Assembly (NCBI RefSeq): GCF_032854445.1
Contig: NC_088302.1
Coordinates: 37,578,191 to 37,642,190, forward strand
Reading direction: 5' to 3'
Length of the DNA stretch: 64,000 nucleotides
From: Liolophura sinensis
Lineage: Eukaryota; Mollusca; Polyplacophora; Chitonida; Chitonidae
Under the pieces are notes generated by a model that saw only the letters and a list, made by a program, of their open reading frames with translations, ran no database searches and was not told the origin of the DNA. Made by a program: the position numbers and the translations under genes. Shown here one piece after another: positions 62,103 through 64,000 of this stretch (positions are counted from its first letter, which is position 1; every line of letters begins with the position of its first letter).

Positions 62103-62308
62103 GTCTGGCGCGGCTGATCAAACTTTACGAGTTTTTTAACGAGGAACATCACGAGTTGAGTGTGGACATGAGAAGAGTGGACGATGTTAGCGACGCTTAC
62201 GAGATGTTGAGGAAGCTGGACCGGAGTGCCCTGCCCGACGAGATCGGCGTGATGAGGATTGTTCTGGATCTCTCCTCGATGGAAGCTTACAGAGCCATTC
62301 TTCGTCAG
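62103..62308 (+). CDS. AMPA-like ionotropic glutamate receptor, gene 2, exon 4 (ATD lobe 2)
   Basis: A 206-nt exon with acceptor TTCTTTACAG. It enters in phase 1, completing the Gly of the YDSD-G motif, and exits in phase 0. The encoded segment runs LARLIKLYEFFNEEHHELSV, then VDDVSDAYEMLRKLDRS and MRIVLDLSSMEAYRAILRQ. This is the second ATD lobe: a helix after the hinge, an extended strand, the RIVLD strand and the following helix. The coding strand is clearly GC-richer than the flanks. The donor is GTATTT, weaker than the GTAAGT or GTGAGT used by the other exons. The frame stays open for 51 codons into the intron, to a TAG at 62462-62464, so intron retention would give an ATD-only product. 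Confidence 0.93.
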
Positions 62309-63649
62309 GTATTTGTAAAGCTAACTTACAAATCTTTTTATCGAATTTCCGGCCGGGCGATTCATCTCTCCAGTGTACAGGCGGCTGATTACAGCCTGGT
62401 GATATTGGACCCGCTGGAACGTCGGTCGGCCAGCGAGAGATCCCTTCACGTTGCTCTATTATAGGCAACGACTTCTCCCAGACCAATATATGGAAAAAGG
62501 TTGGTCGTTATGTCAACTGGCGTCAAAAGGGGCAATGGTGCCGGCAATCCAAAAGAAAGCCAAGAAGATTGGTTAGTAGTGGGAAGGCTCAATGGTAAAT
62601 AACAAGGTCCTTAGCAGCTCTGAGGGGTGGGCCTCAGACCCATCTAAAATCTCCGCTATGGACCCGCTAGGAATCAAAATCGCAATTACTGGTAAACACT
62701 TTAAGGACTTCTAGTCATCAACAGAGATTATGCGGGCAATGAAGCTGCATGATTTTGCCCCTTCTCTTCAATTCCCTGTTGTAATTACCCTCGGTTGCAA
62801 GAGTAATACAGAAACACACATCCGATGGGCCATGCTGACTTTGGTACCACGAAGCCCTGGCATGAGTCTTCTAATCCCTGCTTCTTGTGATGGGCATCAA
62901 GGCACTAAATGACTTAATGAAACACCTTGTAACACCAACAGCCAGAGGATCAATCTGGTGTACCATTTTACGATATAAAAAATATTCAACATTGAACCAC
63001 TTCGCAGTAAGCAATGTTGCATGCCAGTATCTGATTATTACGTCTTTACAACCTTTCTTAATCTCTTTTACAAAAATCAGCTTTTGTAGAACCATCTACT
63101 CATAAATTATTTTCTGTTGCGGATGTGTACGTCAGTGAGATCTGTTAACAAATTTTGCTCCATGTTTTCTCCAGTTTACAAATGCTCTGTGCTTTTGAAA
63201 CAAAACTCTAGGCCACATGTATATATTTATAAAGTATCCCCCTTAAAGTTTAAATAGGTTTTTTGTGATATTGCATAAGCCAGTTAAATGTAAGCTGAAA
63301 TGCACTCGTTGACAAAAACTGAATGTGTCCCGATGTTGTTAGCTTTAATCAATGAGAGGTGAGTTAATTCTGTAACCCGAGAATGCAGCTGTTTCCGCTG
63401 ACGTCACTGAACTCTGTTTTGCCATATGACCGTGGGGTACAAGTGACGCGACGTGGTACTTCCGGTGAGAATTCCAAGTTGAAAATTGATTCATGTAGTT
63501 ACCAAGTATGTGAGAAATAATTTCAGTGGCCGTTTAGGCATACTTCTACACCTCTTCCGAAATAGCTAAGATTGTATTACTTCTTTGCTTATTTCTCATT
63601 TACCTTGACTTATTTCTAACATTAATAGGTTGGATTTTTTCTCTTCCAG
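62309..63649 (+). other. Intron 4 of receptor gene 2
   Basis: A 1341-bp phase-0 intron with a weak GTATTT donor and a strong CTCTTCCAG acceptor. The first 150 bp keep the exon frame open and are GC-richer than the rest. The remaining sequence is AT-rich with no recognised repeat. Confidence 0.8.
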
Positions 63650-63703
63650 ATAATAGACGTGGGCATGAACAGGGAGAATTATCACTATTTACTAGGTGGT
63701 GTG
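63650..63703 (+). CDS. AMPA-like ionotropic glutamate receptor, gene 2, exon 5 (54-nt microexon)
   Basis: A very short exon of 18 codons, flanked by acceptor TTTTCTCTTCCAG and donor GTAAGT, phase 0 at both ends. It reads IIDVGMNRENYHYLLGGV. Attached to the RAILRQ end of exon 4 it matches the AMPA ATD segment containing VGMN or IGKH and then YHYI or YHYL before the GL strand. Too short for a length-based frame search, it was found by reading for the conserved YHY motif. From memory, vertebrate GRIA genes also have a 54-nt exon at this position, which would make this an ancient intron pair; this should be confirmed. The next exon lies beyond the right edge, so the gene is truncated by the window, not broken. 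Confidence 0.88.
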
Positions 63704-64000
63704 GTAAGTCATTATTGTTTTCATATTATTGACCAGTACTAATATAGTTGGGGGAAAGTTGTTTACCTTTGATTTAGAGTTTAAAAAGTTTTATTGTTTG
63801 AAAATGGTAATACAAAGTCCTGATGAGCTCTATCGTTAATGTATTCTCAGTTTCACTGCAATCGATTTTATGTTCGTGGATTAAGGGGTTTGAGATGTGC
63901 GTATCCAGGAGGAATATACTCTGGGTCACTCAAGATAATTACAATAAGCCTGAGGTCGTCCAGCAGACGGATAACTTCCGCTAGGTTTGAGAGGATTTTG
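63704..64000 (+). other. Start of intron 5 of receptor gene 2
   Basis: Begins with GTAAGT after the 54-nt exon and runs to the window edge. No further exon is visible. Confidence 0.75.

Overview
This is nuclear DNA from an animal, most likely a lophotrochozoan and probably a mollusc. It has AT-rich, intron-dominated sequence with GT-AG splice sites, and many copies of a tRNA-derived SINE whose tail (a GTACGGCGTAAAAC-type motif followed by AAATAAATAAAT) I recognise from molluscan genomes. There are no operons, rRNA genes, CRISPR arrays or bacterial-type genes. Almost every long open frame is a chance or repeat-driven frame.

The real genes are the 5' parts of two ionotropic glutamate receptor (iGluR) genes, AMPA-like by their amino-terminal domain (ATD), arranged head to head. 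The minus-strand gene starts at about 8.0 kb (signal-peptide exon 7943-8036, ATD exon 2 at 6657-6806) and runs off the left edge. The plus-strand gene starts at about 25.1 kb (signal-peptide exon 25133-25214) and continues with exons at 42144-42293, 59302-59550, 62103-62308 and 63650-63703, then runs off the right edge. All junctions are in phase. The first two exons of both genes share the same architecture: phase-1 splice inside a Gly codon, a 150-nt exon 2, and a phase-1 exit. This points to duplication by inversion. Both candidate promoters carry a GCGCATGCGC-type (NRF1-like) motif about 170-240 bp upstream of the start codon.

Layout: 1-6656, intron 2 of the minus gene, with SINE fragments; 6657-8036, its two exons and a 1.1-kb intron; 8037-25132, a 17-kb shared intergenic region with an intact SINE at 11.5 kb; 25133-64000, the plus gene. 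Its introns 1 and 2 are each about 17 kb and hold at least six different tandem-repeat arrays, including a 48-bp minisatellite with a SINE inside it. A homopolymer C/G pair lies near 49.5-49.7 kb. A weakly supported minus-strand frame cluster at 31.7-34.1 kb could be a nested gene. Intron 3 contains an intact SINE and a diverged one.

Functionally, the coding content is the clamshell ATD of two receptor subunits, which in this family governs subunit assembly and synaptic placement. The ligand-binding domain and channel-forming exons lie outside the window on both sides.
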